Of a stretch of 64,000 nucleotides of DNA, positions 44,500 to 55,760 are shown one piece after another. The stretch spans positions 195,705,948 to 195,769,947 of the forward strand of contig CP136064.1 in the NCBI GenBank assembly GCA_032622095.1, written 5' to 3'. Positions within the stretch are counted from its first letter, which is position 1. Each line of letters starts with the position of its first letter. A program made the translations under genes and the position numbers. The notes beneath the pieces are model-generated. The model was not told the DNA's origin, did no database searches, and saw nothing but the letters and a program-made list of their open reading frames with translations. The DNA comes from Siphonodentalium dalli. Its lineage: Eukaryota > Mollusca > Scaphopoda > Gadilida > Siphonodentaliidae.

Positions 44500-44880
44500 T
44501 TTGCATGATTACATCGTTACAGGGCAATTCTAAACTTACATGTGTATTTTATGGAGTGATTCATAAACTATGGTAAATATAAGTTAAATTATAAAAATTA
44601 ATTTTATGATAACCTGTTAAAGAGATGTGAAACACTCCAGTAGGGTGATCCAATAGAAATGGAGAATATTCTTACTCAAAGTTGTTCTTTTTACGAATAT
44701 TAATCCAAATTGTCAACACCTACCATCATTCTGATATATTAATTAAATGCACTGACTTTGGATGGCAAAATCATTTTTGTTTGTTTGTCGCCGATTGTTG
44801 CATCTCGAATCCAGATGTAAATATTTACAATTGAGCTTAGTTTTGATGTTTTCTATTGAGTGGTATGGTCGATTTCTTTG
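44500..44880 (-). repeat. Dispersed repeat family R3, inverted copy
   Basis: Complement of 31600-31880: GATGTAAATATTTACAATTG, GAATATTAATCCAAATT and GTGATCCAATAGAAATGGAG correspond to words there. About 20 percent divergence by eye. Confidence 0.65.
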
Positions 44881-45577
44881 AAATTTTCAGCGCTGTTAGT
44901 AGAATACTACATTCTCCAGGTTGGCATAACACCTGAATACTAACTTTTCATAAACTCGAACAAATCCATAATATGTCTTTAACCTGAACATTTACAGTAA
45001 ACATCTTCGACACAAATTCATTATTTTTCTATTTCTTGTCGAAAGTAGATCTGTGTTGTTATCTGTAATTTATTGAAATTGGCATACAGTCTCACTTTAT
45101 AGTCCAGGCACATAAGACATGAAAGTGGAAAAGTAAGGAAATAAATCGGGGGGGGGATCTGATTTTTTTTATATTTAGCCATAACATCACAGATGTGTCA
45201 CGTAAAGTTCCCTAAAATCCGAGTTGAACTTTCTGAGTTATATAATGTTTTCACAACAGTTATATAGATATTTCACAATCCTGGAAATAATTGAATGCTG
45301 TAACAATATTTCAGCCGAAACAAAATGCACTCAATATTGTTTGATTCACAATTCTCGAACCGAAGACACCAATTCAAAGGGAAACTTCAAATTAATTTTG
45401 CAGAAATGGATATGAAATAAAAGACTGAGCCAAAACAATGACGATTTTGAAGGCAAACTGTTGTATTCGATATCGGTTTTCTCAAAACATGAACGCAAGC
45501 TTAGAGGTGCCACGATTAATCGTATAATTGACGAACCGTTGATAAAGCCGATACTTGATTACCATTTCCGTCGTCGA
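44881..45577. other. No recognisable feature
   Basis: A 63-codon frame at 45224-45415 has no support. AT-rich otherwise. Confidence 0.4.
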
Positions 45578-45581
45578 TTAA

Positions 45582-45825
45582 CCCTTTACCCAACAAAACG
45601 GCCAAAACCGGCCAAATAAAGCTTCAACAGCCTAAAATATCTTCGGTCTGTCTCAATAGAACCATACAAATATGGATATCATTGGAACCGGCTCCTTGAC
45701 CACATTGTGGTAGTTACAGTTATGCCCTGTGCCAATGCATTCTCTTATATATGCGAGTCGACCATAGGTCGACTCGCATATATAAGAGAATGCATTGGCA
45801 CAGGGCCGTTCTGTTGGGTAAAGGG
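45582..45825. mobile_element. piggyBac-like TTAA MITE, family Z, copy 2
   Basis: CCCTTTACCCAACAAAACGG to GTTGGGTAAAGGG with TTAA at 45578-45581 and 45826-45829. Nearly identical to copy 1 outside, but with a single central hairpin (arms CAATGCATTCTCTTATATAT, centre CGAGTCGACCATAGGTCGAC), where copy 1 has two. It looks like a shorter version arising by loss, or copy 1 by gain, of one hairpin. Confidence 0.85.
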
Positions 45826-45829
45826 TTAA

Positions 45830-46074
45830 TCTCCTTTATTTATTTTGGATGTAGGAAATTGCCAGGTATTATTGAATACCGTGTTTTTTTTACACAGTTT
45901 AATCGACAACCAAAGGTTAAACAACCTTTGATTGTGCATCATAGAGATTCTGACAACATGAGTATACTTAGATGTTACTAGTACAGGCTATCACTTATCG
46001 TGTGGTGACTGCAGAATGAAACTCACTATTACTATTACAATTATTTAATTTGTTCTGAGTCCTGAAATTTCTGG
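45830..46074. other. No recognisable feature
   Basis: Short interval between two transposons; no content recognised. Confidence 0.4.
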
Positions 46075-46082
46075 GTGGGGGG

Positions 46083-47415
46083 TAGAGATGGGCGGTATTG
46101 AAATTTCAATCTCGGTATCAGTAAATTTTCGTTGATTTACCTCTGTATCGGTACAGTAATCGGTATTGCTATTAAATAATAAGATCAAAGCAGATATTCC
46201 CAGTAAATTATTGTAATTCAAGTTTTTAGCTGAACAATATACATGTATATATGACCACGGTCCACGGATCTACTACATTCATGACAATATCTAAATTAGG
46301 CAACAAAATTACCTACGTAATTAAGTAATATTCACAAATCTCTTTGATGATTTACACGCATGTCGTCGCACTGATTTGAAAAGAGTAAGAGCATGACTAC
46401 AATATTTTTTCGTGTCAATTGATTTTCGTAACATTTCCATGAGTGAATAGAATTGTGAGTAGTAATCAGTGATCACAATTCACAAATTTATGAACGTTGG
46501 CGCGATGTCATGAAATAGGCAAACCGGCCATGACAATTTCCGAACTGCAGATGCCCAAACCCGCGGGTTCATATTCTCCTCCTTGCAGCGTGATATACCA
46601 TTCATGTATACAATTTAAGAGTCCCTCTTATTTGCAGCAGGCAAGCTACCTGTTACACACGATGCCCAAGTGTTAATTTAAAGTTATCACGCGATCTTTT
46701 TTGTCTGATATAGGCACATATGTATAATAAACCGGTAAGTATATATATGTTTAATAAAGTAATTTATAGTAGGATATAAACATATTTGTGCACAACTTTC
46801 CAAGATATGCTATTTGCAATTGGCAAGATCAGGTTGTATAAAAAATCTGAAATGCGTATATCAATCGCTATTGCATCACCGTCTAATTATAAAGTAACCT
46901 GTGGGGTTTTCAATTTGTTGTGAACGGGGACCCCCCCCCCCATAACACGTGCTTCGATTCCACATGCTTCGATCCAACTTGGGACACAGATACCGAGTTG
47001 CCCACGCATTTTCCATTTGGACGGATACCGAAATTGACACATAATGCTCCAGCTGTGAGTAGTCATATCTCATGATGTTAGTTACATTGTCATTAATATG
47101 TTGTAAAGATCAAAGATGCCGTCGGGCAGCTGTGCCCTTGATGTAACAATGTTGAAATTATAGACTAACACATGCAGTACCGACTTGTTACACCGAGTTA
47201 TCATAATTATCCGATTCTTGTTGCTTACGTTTGAAATGGTCATACAATTCATGCATGTTACGGCCGCGGTGACAAGGTGACGCACATATGTTGGCAACAC
47301 ATGAATAATTTCATTACCGAAAATACGGTATTTTTAGTTTTGATTCGGTACGGTAAAAATGGTATTACGCTGATACAGATATCGCACGGTAAATACCGAG
47401 TACCGCCCATCTCTA
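46083..47415. mobile_element. hAT-like non-autonomous element, 1.33 kb
   Basis: Starts TAGAGATGGGCGGTATTGAA and ends GTACCGCCCATCTCTA. Flanks GTGGGGGG (46075-46082) and GTGGTGGG (47416-47423) fit an 8-bp target duplication with one mismatch, which is the hAT size. Subterminal regions are rich in CGGTA words (TCGGTATC, ATCGGTAC, TACGGTAAA). A C-tract lies at about 46930-46941. No transposase frame. Confidence 0.75.
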
Positions 47416-47423
47416 GTGGTGGG

Positions 47424-48039
47424 GGGGCTAATTTTGTGATTGTTATCCACACTCTGGAAGTTTGCTGAAACTTAGTTTCTGTAACATTAGAATTCCTTCT
47501 TTTTAGGAACCGCCGGCGGTCCATCATGCATTCCTATTTTTATATTGTTTGTATGTTTGGCTATTCATAACACTGAAGTTAATGGCTACGTTCGTTCTAA
47601 TGAACTCACAATTATTATAACCTTGACATCGCCGAGTGCTAATCGCCGATTCCGATTATCGGAAAATCACTATATCACTATATATATTAGAGAGAATTTC
47701 GTAAATCCCCGATATAATGTTTCTCTTATACTTCACATCCATTGTTCCTCACACATTTTGAGCATGTTGTCACTCTTATGGGACTAGCTATTCGATTTTT
47801 GACAAAATTTTATTTCCATTCTATTTTGGCCATTTTGGGACATACATTCTACTAATATGTTTCACGACTAAGCATTGTTTGTGTATATCTCAAGGTTGTA
47901 AGAATTTGGAACTATTTTATCTATATATGACTGCATTCGCATACGGCCTGATGGAAATGCTTCAGAATTTGAACCACTCAGAAAAATCAAGATATTTCAA
48001 AAAAGCTCAATTTGGATTTTAGGGGACTTTCGCCATGTT
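47424..48039. other. No recognisable feature
   Basis: AT-rich; frame at 47545-47787 unsupported. Confidence 0.4.
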
Positions 48040-48360
48040 GTCCATGAAAAACTTAGCTTTCTCCGATTTTCTTTTCCCTAGTGAAACCTAAATTTGGCCT
48101 TATTATCAACACATAGCCTCTTGATTTTAGAGTTATCCATCTTCATCTGCCATTTGGTCCAATTCTGTCGCTCATCGACTGTTTACTGGGCCACTGATAA
48201 GTCTTGATGGTAAAAATTAAAATAGTTTTCAAAAATTAATATCTAATAACTCTGAGCTATGATAGGTGGGTGGGTTCCTTGACTCGAATCAAATAGTTTT
48301 TACCCCAAATTCAAATAAATAGTAAACGAGGGGGCGCTTAATCAGATTATGCATCTTTAA
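48040..48360. mobile_element. MITE family Y, decayed fragment C
   Basis: TTGATTTTAGAGTTATCCATCTTCATC (in two halves), CTCATCGACTGTTTACTGGG, CTCTGAGCTATGATAGGTGG and the end GATTATGCATCTTTAA match the right half of copies B and D. The left end is not recognisable. Confidence 0.7.
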
Positions 48361-48471
48361 AATGCACAGAAAAGTTCAAAACAGACATGGAAAGAGCCAT
48401 TAGCAGTCATACCAGCCTAAAGTCAAATACATTAAACACAATCATGGTTTCTAGTTCTTTACTTCCCACTT

Positions 48472-48790
48472 AACCCTTTCATGACTGGAGTTTCTTGACA
48501 TTTTGTGAAAACCCTGTGCGAGTGCATTCTTTTATACATGTACATAACTTGAGCCAATAAATTATATGATATATGCGAGGCTCCCCATGAAACTGCACTG
48601 GCACAGGGTTATACATACCGTTCATATGTATATCGATCAAGGCATATAACAAATTTAATTTTTTTATACATGTACATAACTTGAGCCAATAAATTATATG
48701 ATATATGCGAGGCTCCCCATGAAACTGCACTGGCACAGGGTTATACATACCGTTCATATGTATATCGATCAAGGCATATAACAAAAATAA
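48472..48790. repeat. 129-bp tandem duplication with a family Z-like start
   Basis: Starts TTAACCCTTTCATGACTGG, a decayed family Z terminus. Then two almost identical 129-bp units (48531-48659, 48660-48788) run from TTTTATACATGTACATAACT through GCACTGGCACAGGGTTATAC to CATATAACAAA. The minus-strand 101-codon frame simply reads the repeat twice. Confidence 0.85.
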
Positions 48791-49301
48791 TTTTTTTTAG
48801 TCATGACATCAGTATTAAATACCTTTGATTCACACTTGATCAAGTAGAGATGATTTCACAAGTTGTTTAGCATCTGGTATGTCCCCCCCCCCCCCCCAGC
48901 GAAAAAAAACTAAAGAAATAATTTAATAAAAGTATCACCGCCTCTCCTCTGTTTTTTGCCTATCATTGCCTTAAACACAGGTATATATTTTGTGGTCATG
49001 TTAGATTTTGGTGTTGGTTACCCAATTTTACAAAAATGTATTTTGTGCACACATACTGGCCTTTTGTGAGTTATAGAATTTATCCCATTTCTTTGAATTA
49101 TGTTGCCAATAAACACGCATTTATGATAACGAGGCAGGAATAATAGTTTTAAAGATCATGCACCATGTGGTCAGTTGAAAGATTTTGTTATCAAATGTGT
49201 GCTGAATACACAGAGAAGGTAAGGTGGGTACCCAAAACACTTGTAAGCTGGGTACCCATCGCACCAAAATGTAGTGACAATTAATGACACCTTCAGCTTT
49301 A
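48791..49301. other. No gene; C-tract at about 48882-48898
   Basis: A run of about 15 C followed by AGCGAAAAAAAAC, otherwise AT-rich without recognised content. Confidence 0.45.
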
Positions 49302-49305
49302 TTAA

Positions 49306-49692
49306 AGGTACTCAATCCATTTCGATGGTCCTCATATTCGACAACAACATTTTTTGAAATGCCACTTCAGTTATCAGAATTGATTAAATGCCCAAAAATA
49401 ATGCTGACCATTTTATTCAACAAAATTTGGCCAGTTTGTCAAATATCTGACACACAAAAGCCACTTGGATGTTAGAGTTATCCATCTTCATCCGCAGTTT
49501 GGTTCGGGGCCGTCTTCTCATCGACTTTTTACCAGGCCACTAAAAAGTACTGATGGTGAAATATAATAGATTTCAAATATTGATATCTGATCACTCTGAC
49601 TCTGGGTTGGTTCCTGGACTCGAATAAAATATTTTTTACCCTGAAGCCTAAGAAATATTAATTTGCGAACGTTTGTTCTGATTATGCATCTT
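49306..49692. mobile_element. MITE family Y, copy D
   Basis: Starts AGGTACTCAATCCATTTCG after TTAA (49302-49305) and ends TCTGATTATGCATCTT followed by TTAA (49693-49696). The inner AGAGTTATCCATCTTCATCC block and GTCAAATATCTGACAC match copies B and E. About 60 bases shorter than copy A. Confidence 0.8.
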
Positions 49693-49696
49693 TTAA

Positions 49697-49984
49697 TGTT
49701 ATTATGAGAGCCAGCAATCCCATGGCAAATTGCCAGAAATTATAGCCAAAATTATGAGCAAGGTGTTTATGGGACCAGTCAATGCATGGTAATTTCTTGT
49801 TTTCATAGTCAGGTTAGACTCCTGCAAATCACAATTATTTTGTTGAATCAAACCTTGAAAGCAAGCAGTTAAACACCCTCCCCCTCCCAGATGTAGGCCT
49901 ACATGTAGCTTCCATCCATAGTTTAAAATATCATGGTACATGTACATCATCAATAAATCGCTCCAATTGTCAATGTTTGCATAT
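49697..49984. other. No recognisable feature
   Basis: Short interval before R4 copy 2; nothing recognised. Confidence 0.4.
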
Positions 49985-51047
49985 TTTCTTGAGTGATCAT
50001 TTATTAATTTACAACACTATTTCGTTTCCCCACCCCCCCCCCCCCCTCCCCCATCCATTGGAATTTTTTTTCTCTTTCATCTTATTGTTTGCATTTCTTT
50101 TCATTAAATTGTTTAATTTTGTTATAAAATTTATTTTCAAGTTATGAAACATGGATATATGGTTTTATAATGGGTAAAGAATATTGTACATATATTTATA
50201 TAAAGAAGAAAAAAATTATTTGGTAGTAAACTGAATACATCAACATGTACATTTATTTCCTTTTTAGGCTGACTTCGCCTGAAGGAATGGAGTTTGCTTC
50301 TAACGTGCCAGATATGTCTTGCAGCTGCTAACTGTCAAAGGTACTCAATCCGAATTAAAGCTCGCAAATTACTATTTCCTTGGCTTCGGGTGTAAAAAAT
50401 ATTTGATTCGTGTCGAGGAACCCACACATCATAGCTAGGGGTGATCAGATATTGATGTTTGAAATCTATTATTTCAATTTTAAGTGGCCCAGTAATCTGT
50501 CGACGAGAAGAAATTATCTGACCAGATAGCGGATGGAGATCGATAACTCTAAAATCGAGTCGCTTTTTTGTGTCAGTTATTTGAGAACTGGCAAAAATCC
50601 GTTGAACAAAACGTTGATAAATAACAGGTTTTGGGTAATTTTATACTATACTTGACTCTGGTTAGGCTATAATAGCATTATTTTTGGGCAATTAATCGAT
50701 TCTGATAACTGAAGTGGCATTTCAAAAAATGTTGTTGTTGGAATCTGATGATATGGGGACTGTCGAATCGGATTGAGTACCTTTAACCTCAGGTATATTC
50801 CATTCTGCAACTGATGTATCAGAAAAGGCATTCTTAATAGTTAAAAAATAAGAAAACAATAATTTGGTAGTAAACTCAATACATCAACATGTACATTTAT
50901 TTCATTTTTAGGCTGACTTTGCCTGAAGGAATGAAGGATTGGAGTTTGCTTCTAGAATGCCAGATATGGCTTGCTGCTGCTATCTGTTAACCTCAGGTAT
51001 ATTCCATTCTGCAACTGATGTATCAGAAAATGCATTCTTAATAGTTA
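49985..51047. repeat. Segment R4, copies 2 and 3
   Basis: Copy 2 (49985-50336, resuming at 50787) and copy 3 (about 50850-51047) match 41400-42420. They share the acceptor-like TTTTAGGCTGACTT at about 50262 and 50906, and AGGTATATTCCATTCTGCAA. Copy 2 is split by MITE copy E. Copies 2 and 3 are closer to each other than to copy 1. Confidence 0.8.
50339..50782. mobile_element. MITE family Y, copy E, with empty sites in the window
   Basis: AGGTACTCAATCCGAAT to CGGATTGAGTACCT, flanked by TCAA (mutated) and TTAA (50783-50786). The host segment without the MITE is present at about 42334 (AACTGTTAACCTAAGG) and 50989 (ATCTGTTAACCTCAGG), where TTAA occurs once. This directly shows insertion at TTAA with its duplication. 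Confidence 0.92.
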
Positions 51048-52811
51048 TACCCCCCACAACAAAGTTAGGGGGTGTATACTGGAGTCAGCTCGTCATCCGT
51101 CCATCCGTCGTCTGTCCGTGGACACAAATTTGTCCGGAGTTTTTTTATCAATTTCCGTGAAACTTGGCACAGGCATCAACCACCATGGGAACCTGTGCAC
51201 CTGCGATTATGACATCTGTCAGACTTTTTTTGGTGGAGTTATTCCCCCTTTTTCGACTTAGAAAATTTCTGCAACACGTAATATTTTGTCCAAGCTTTTA
51301 TTCCTACATTTTTAGGTAAATTTTTAGCTCACCTGAGACAAAGTCTCCGGTGGAGCTATAGTCATCACTCCTCGTTCGTCGTCCATCCATCCGTCCATTC
51401 ATCCGTCAACAATTCTTTGAACATCTTCTCCTCTGATTCCATTGGACGGAATGGGTTCACCTTTGGTGTGGATGTTCCCTAGGTGACTCCCATTCAGATT
51501 TGTTCAAATGAGGTCACTGGGTCAATTAGTTGCGAAGCCAGGGCATAACTCTTTCCCTCCATAGTACTTCTTAAAATGACTTCTTGTCTAGAATCATTGG
51601 TCCGATTTAGCTTATATTTGGTATGAAGGGTTCTTGAATGACTGGGGTTCAGATTTGTTCAAATGAGGTCACCAGGTTGATTAGTTGAGAAACCAGGGCC
51701 ATAACTGTTCCTCCTTAGTAATTCTTAGAATGACATCTTATCAAGAAACAGTGGGCCGATTTAGCTTATATTTGGTACTGAGGGAACTTGGGTGACTGGG
51801 AATCAGATTTGTTCAAATTGGCTCACTGGGTCAAATAGGGGCAGAACCAGGGACATAACTCTAAAAACAAAAAAATTACATTTTTGCATTTTGATCATTG
51901 ATTTTTAGCTCACCTGAGACAAAGTCTCCGGTGGAGCTATAGTCATCACTGCTCGTCTGTTCGTCCATCCGTCCGACAACAATTCTTTGAACATCTTCTC
52001 CTCTGATTCCATTGGACGAAATGGGTTCATATTTGGTGAGGATGTTCCCTAGGTGACTCACATTCAGATTTGTTCCAATGAGCTCACTTGGCGAAGCCAG
52101 GGCCATAACTCTTTCCCTCCATAGTATTCTTAAAATGACTTCTCAAATACCATCAGGCTATATGGGTTCATATTTGGTATGAAGGATTCTTGGGTGACTG
52201 GGGTTCAGATTTGTTCAAATCAGGTCACTGTGTCAAATGTGGGCGGGGCCAGGGACATAACTCCAAATTGTTTTTTTTTTAGATTTAACTCTTTAGATAT
52301 CTACTTCTTTTAAAGTAATTATGAACAGTTCTGACTGTTGTGGTCTCCAGAGTCCCAGTCTTATCAGTCTTTGCAGTCTGGTGAGCGACCCCACAGTCAT
52401 TGACTGTCTCGTTTTTTTTAACTTGGCACAAATATTTAGTACCATGGGAACCTGTGCACCTGCGATTATGACGTCTGTCCGACATTTTTTGGTGGAGTTA
52501 TCCCCATTTTCCGACTTAGAATTTTTTTTGCAACATGCCTAATTTTGTCCGAGCTTTTTATTTCTATATTTTTAGGTCAATATTTTTAAATCTTGGCACT
52601 GATATTTAGTACCATGAGAATGTGGAGTTATTCCCCTTTTTCGACTTGCATAATTTTGTCGGAGCTTTTATTCCTACATTTTTCGGTCAATAGGTTTAAG
52701 ATTACGGTTAGGTTTGTGCACCTGCAATGGGAACTGTTATTTTATAATTTTAACTAAATGTTTACTCACATGTGAAACATCTTAGTATTTTAAAAACACA
52801 GGGGGGTATCC
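51048..52811. mobile_element. Nested mollusc-type repeats with GGGGGTAT ends
   Basis: The outer element starts TACCCCCCACAACAAAGTTA and ends near CACAGGGGGGTAT. It contains CATCCGTCCATCCGTCGTCT and GGAACCTGTGCACCTGCGAT, the latter twice (51190, 52448). Inserted inside are two copies of another repeat headed by TTTTTAGCTCACCTGAGACA at about 51326-51890 and 51904-52260, with GTCTCCGGTGGAGCTATAGT and GGTGACTGGGGTTCAGATTT. I recall both from many bivalve genomes. The frame at 51876-52106 is a shadow. Confidence 0.75.
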
Positions 52812-53394
52812 TTAGTCCCATTGGGACAGTCACACCTTTTGGACTTGTTTGAGTGCGACAAAGTTATAAGTTAGTTCTTAGGCTATATGCCAACATGGGG
52901 AATTTAGCATTCCACTAAAAAATCACCGAAAAATTCAAAGAAATTGATCGTACCACTCCATAGAAAACATCATTAGAACTATGCTCATTTCCCTGGCCGC
53001 TGTAGCTTCCTACTGTGCATGTCTTATAAGTCACAGCCGGCTACAGCTTTTTTGCTCAAATACACTCAACAATACGCCATATGGTATGGTATGGTATGAG
53101 TAAATTCCGCCGATGACTTGTCCGCGCACCCCCATCAGATGGGGTAGAATCCTACAATGTACTATATTATACAAACATGTTTTTATATCGTAAAGTCACC
53201 CTCTAAATGCGAAGCCACAGTAGACCTGAAATCGGCCTTTGACCTGCGCACAGTGGACCTCAAACTTGGATGAGCCTTTGATCTGTGTTGCGGCACATGT
53301 AAGCGAACCCGCCGACGTTGCTGAAACGTCCCATTACTGCGTCACACATCGAATGCTACAATGTACTATATATACACACAGTTATGTAGATTGA
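52812..53394. other. No gene; short direct repeat
   Basis: CTACAATGTACTATAT occurs at about 53152 and 53355, and GGTATGGTATGGTATGAG at 53084. No exon recognised. Confidence 0.45.
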
Positions 53395-53800
53395 AGAGAG
53401 ATAACTCTATTAAGCCATCACCTGGAATGTCAACTTTACACCCCCAAGGGAGGAATTTAGACAGGAATTTTGCCATTAATCTGTGGATCGTATGGTTCTT
53501 TAACGTGCACACATGGTTGTATACGGGACAGGGACAGCCATTAACTTCCCCACCCGATAGAAGTTCATAGAACGGCGTGATCAAACCAGTGTCATCCCTG
53601 TACATGACACTGTGCGGGAGAGGATTACCGCTTAACGACACCTCAGCGAAGCATACACGGTACTTTATATAGGCACACTCAAAACTCCCGATTTTTGTTT
53701 TGTCGAGGATCGAGGTAAATCGATCCGGGGTCCAAGCGAAAGTCTCTGGCCAATAGTCAAACACGCTAACCACTCAGCCATCACACTCCCATGAACACAC
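53395..53800 (-). repeat. tRNA-derived SINE candidate
   Basis: On the minus strand the 5' end reads ATGGCTGAGTGGTTAGCGTG, matching the polymerase III A box TRGCnnAGYnGG, followed by a plausible weak B-box region. Downstream is TGTGTGCACGTTAAAGAACC, a block I remember as a conserved SINE central domain in several marine invertebrates. The 135-codon minus frame 53366-53773 lies within it and is not a gene. Confidence 0.55.
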
Positions 53801-54594
53801 TCCCATATCAACACAAACACGTGCTTCCGGTCAGCGAAGAGGTACGATAACTCGTGATCTTCCAGTCGTAATTTGACTTACCGTTTGAAGAGTGGCGATG
53901 TGGCTTTGCGAAAAATATATAAATATATCAAAGATATCATTTATCTCGCGAGGTGAATCAGATAAAATGGAACCATGCGTACATAGTTTTGTTATCAGTG
54001 CGGTCGGTTGGTTTATAGATTGATTTTTTTAATTTAAAACCAATAAAATGAACTTGGGTCGGGTGTTTTGAAGACGGTCGGGAAACACGCATTCATTTTG
54101 TTTTGGCCTTATGTCTAGTATTTGGAAGTTAACTGTTATTTGTTGACCTCCTTTTAAATGACATGTGAATGCACAAAAAATTGTGCTTTATAAAACAAAC
54201 AGATATCAATATAATGAGAAATTATTCCAGTGATAATACAATGGCACTGATTATTATGATTTCCAATGGTATTTTTGCTTGTTTTTCCAAATATAGGTAT
54301 AGATGTACAAAACATGACAAACTCTGAATATTACTGTTTGGTTATAATTAATTTGGGGCACCCAAACTTCAGCCCCCAAACCTATTGTAACAGTTCGGGT
54401 GGCCTAGATATGTGTGTGATATATGAATCTAATTAACCGTGGGTGGTACATGTATACACTGGAAATTTTCAACTTTCCCCTTTATCATTCCATTAACTTC
54501 TGTAAGAATTATGCCTCGTGTCCAAGCTGAGCTACAATATCATTAACACTTTTATTAATGTATATCATCTCTTTTGTCCATTATTTGCAGATAG
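53801..54594. other. No supported gene
   Basis: A donor-like GTAAGTC on the minus strand at about 53879 follows a short AT-rich stretch with TATATATTTTTCGC; a non-coding first exon is possible but unsupported. Confidence 0.35.
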
Positions 54595-54711
54595 GAACGT
54601 GTTTGGAATTCATTGGAACTACAGAGAAGAAGTTCAACACGAACACCTAATATTGCGATTCCGGGCTCTGAGCTTGAGATGGCACAGTTTGATGATCTTA
54701 CTAAGAATTAA
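54595..54711 (+). CDS. Possible terminal coding exon, unknown gene
   Basis: After an acceptor-like tract (TTTGTCCATTATTTGCAGATAG) one frame gives 38 residues of ordinary composition ending in a stop: ERVWNSLELQRRSSTRTPN, then IAIPGSELEMAQFDDLTKN. The longer frame listed across this stretch (54518-54811) looks less protein-like. No family recognised and no partner exon seen. Low confidence: it rests on composition and one splice-like site. Confidence 0.25.
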   Translation, partial: ERVWNSLELQRRSSTRTPNIAIPGSELEMAQFDDLTKN

Positions 54712-54990
54712 AGGTTTAACATCGTACCAACAGGTTAACCAGATCACCAGCATATATTGGTCAAAGTTGTATCAAAGTGGATGTCTAGCTGGAAAGTCTC
54801 TAACATGGTGACAAGGATGATCATCATCCAATCCAAGACAACTGTTTTATAGTCTCGTGTTGGCCTCCCTTTTCATGATGTAATTTACATTGAACAACGT
54901 TATGGAGAGATCGATAGGAGATTTCTGACATTTTCTGCTGATCATTCTTCAGAATAAGTTTAAATTTCTGTGAATGACCAGGACCGTTAT
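54712..54990. other. No recognisable feature
   Basis: Would be 3' UTR if the exon at 54595 is real. No AATAAA seen at a suitable distance. Confidence 0.35.
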
Positions 54991-55133
54991 GTTATTTTGG
55001 TGGATTGATGATAACATGGTGACATTGACAGCTTCCTGCCTATGTTCGACCTCGTTGCTTCGCAACTCAGTTGAACATAACCACCCCAAGCCATCAGGGT
55101 CATACCATGTTATTGTCAGTCCACCAAAATAAC
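54991..55133. repeat. Hairpin element, ~145 bp
   Basis: GTTATTTTGGTGGATTGATG pairs with a GTCAGTCCACCAAAATAAC-type arm, ATAACATGGTGAC with its partner, and GTTCGACCTCGTTGC with GCAACTCAGTTGAAC around the loop TTC. Same design as the other hairpins: AT-rich outer arms, GC-rich tight centre. Confidence 0.8.
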
Positions 55134-55760
55134 TTATAATAATACAGAAAATATGTATATCTTTCAATTTTTGTACCATTTAATTAAATAAGCTGATATT
55201 GGCATCACAGGGATAATTGAAGCTGAAATTAAAGGTTGAAAATCTGTGATAACGGATGAAATTGCCTTTTTTCAGTGCAATGTTTTCCTCGTCAGAAACC
55301 AGACCTGTTGATATAATGTTATAAAAAAACATTTACCAGGTAAATATTGAAACTGGGAGCCCTAATTTGGTTAGTTTAAACCTGATCATATTTGTATATT
55401 AATTTTGTCTTTAAAGCGAAAAATGTCACGACTTATCTCCCCATATTTTTTTACATCACTGATTGAGGTTAAAGCATTCGCAGTTGATTTCTCCTAACAC
55501 ATATCGTAGAATATTTCTGCAAAATGATAAGTCTAAGTCGACTGATACATATATGTTTTCTTTTTCAAAGTGTATCTTATAATCTTCTTTGAACAGAGAG
55601 CAAATGGTAGAATTTGTTAAGAGAAAGAAGTCTCAAAATTGTTTTCAAAATCTGATATGATCAAATAGACAATTTTGGGGCTATCTGGGCTATAACAGGC
55701 CTATTGTGCCATCAATGCGAATATTACTCTTGTGAAATAGTATTCCTTGAACTATCATTA
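55134..55760. other. No recognisable feature
   Basis: AT-rich; nothing recognised. Confidence 0.4.

Noticed and set aside
48479-48784. 101-codon minus-strand frame with an exact internal repeat
   Set aside because: Reads the 129-bp tandem duplication twice; 129 is a multiple of three, so the frame stays open by chance.
53366-53773. 135-codon minus-strand frame
   Set aside because: It coincides with the SINE candidate, and the conserved block reads as repeat DNA; there is no splice or domain evidence.
53820-53990. Possible minus-strand non-coding first exon with TATA-like sequence and GTAAGT donor
   Set aside because: AT-rich DNA gives TATA-like words everywhere; no coding exon follows on that strand.
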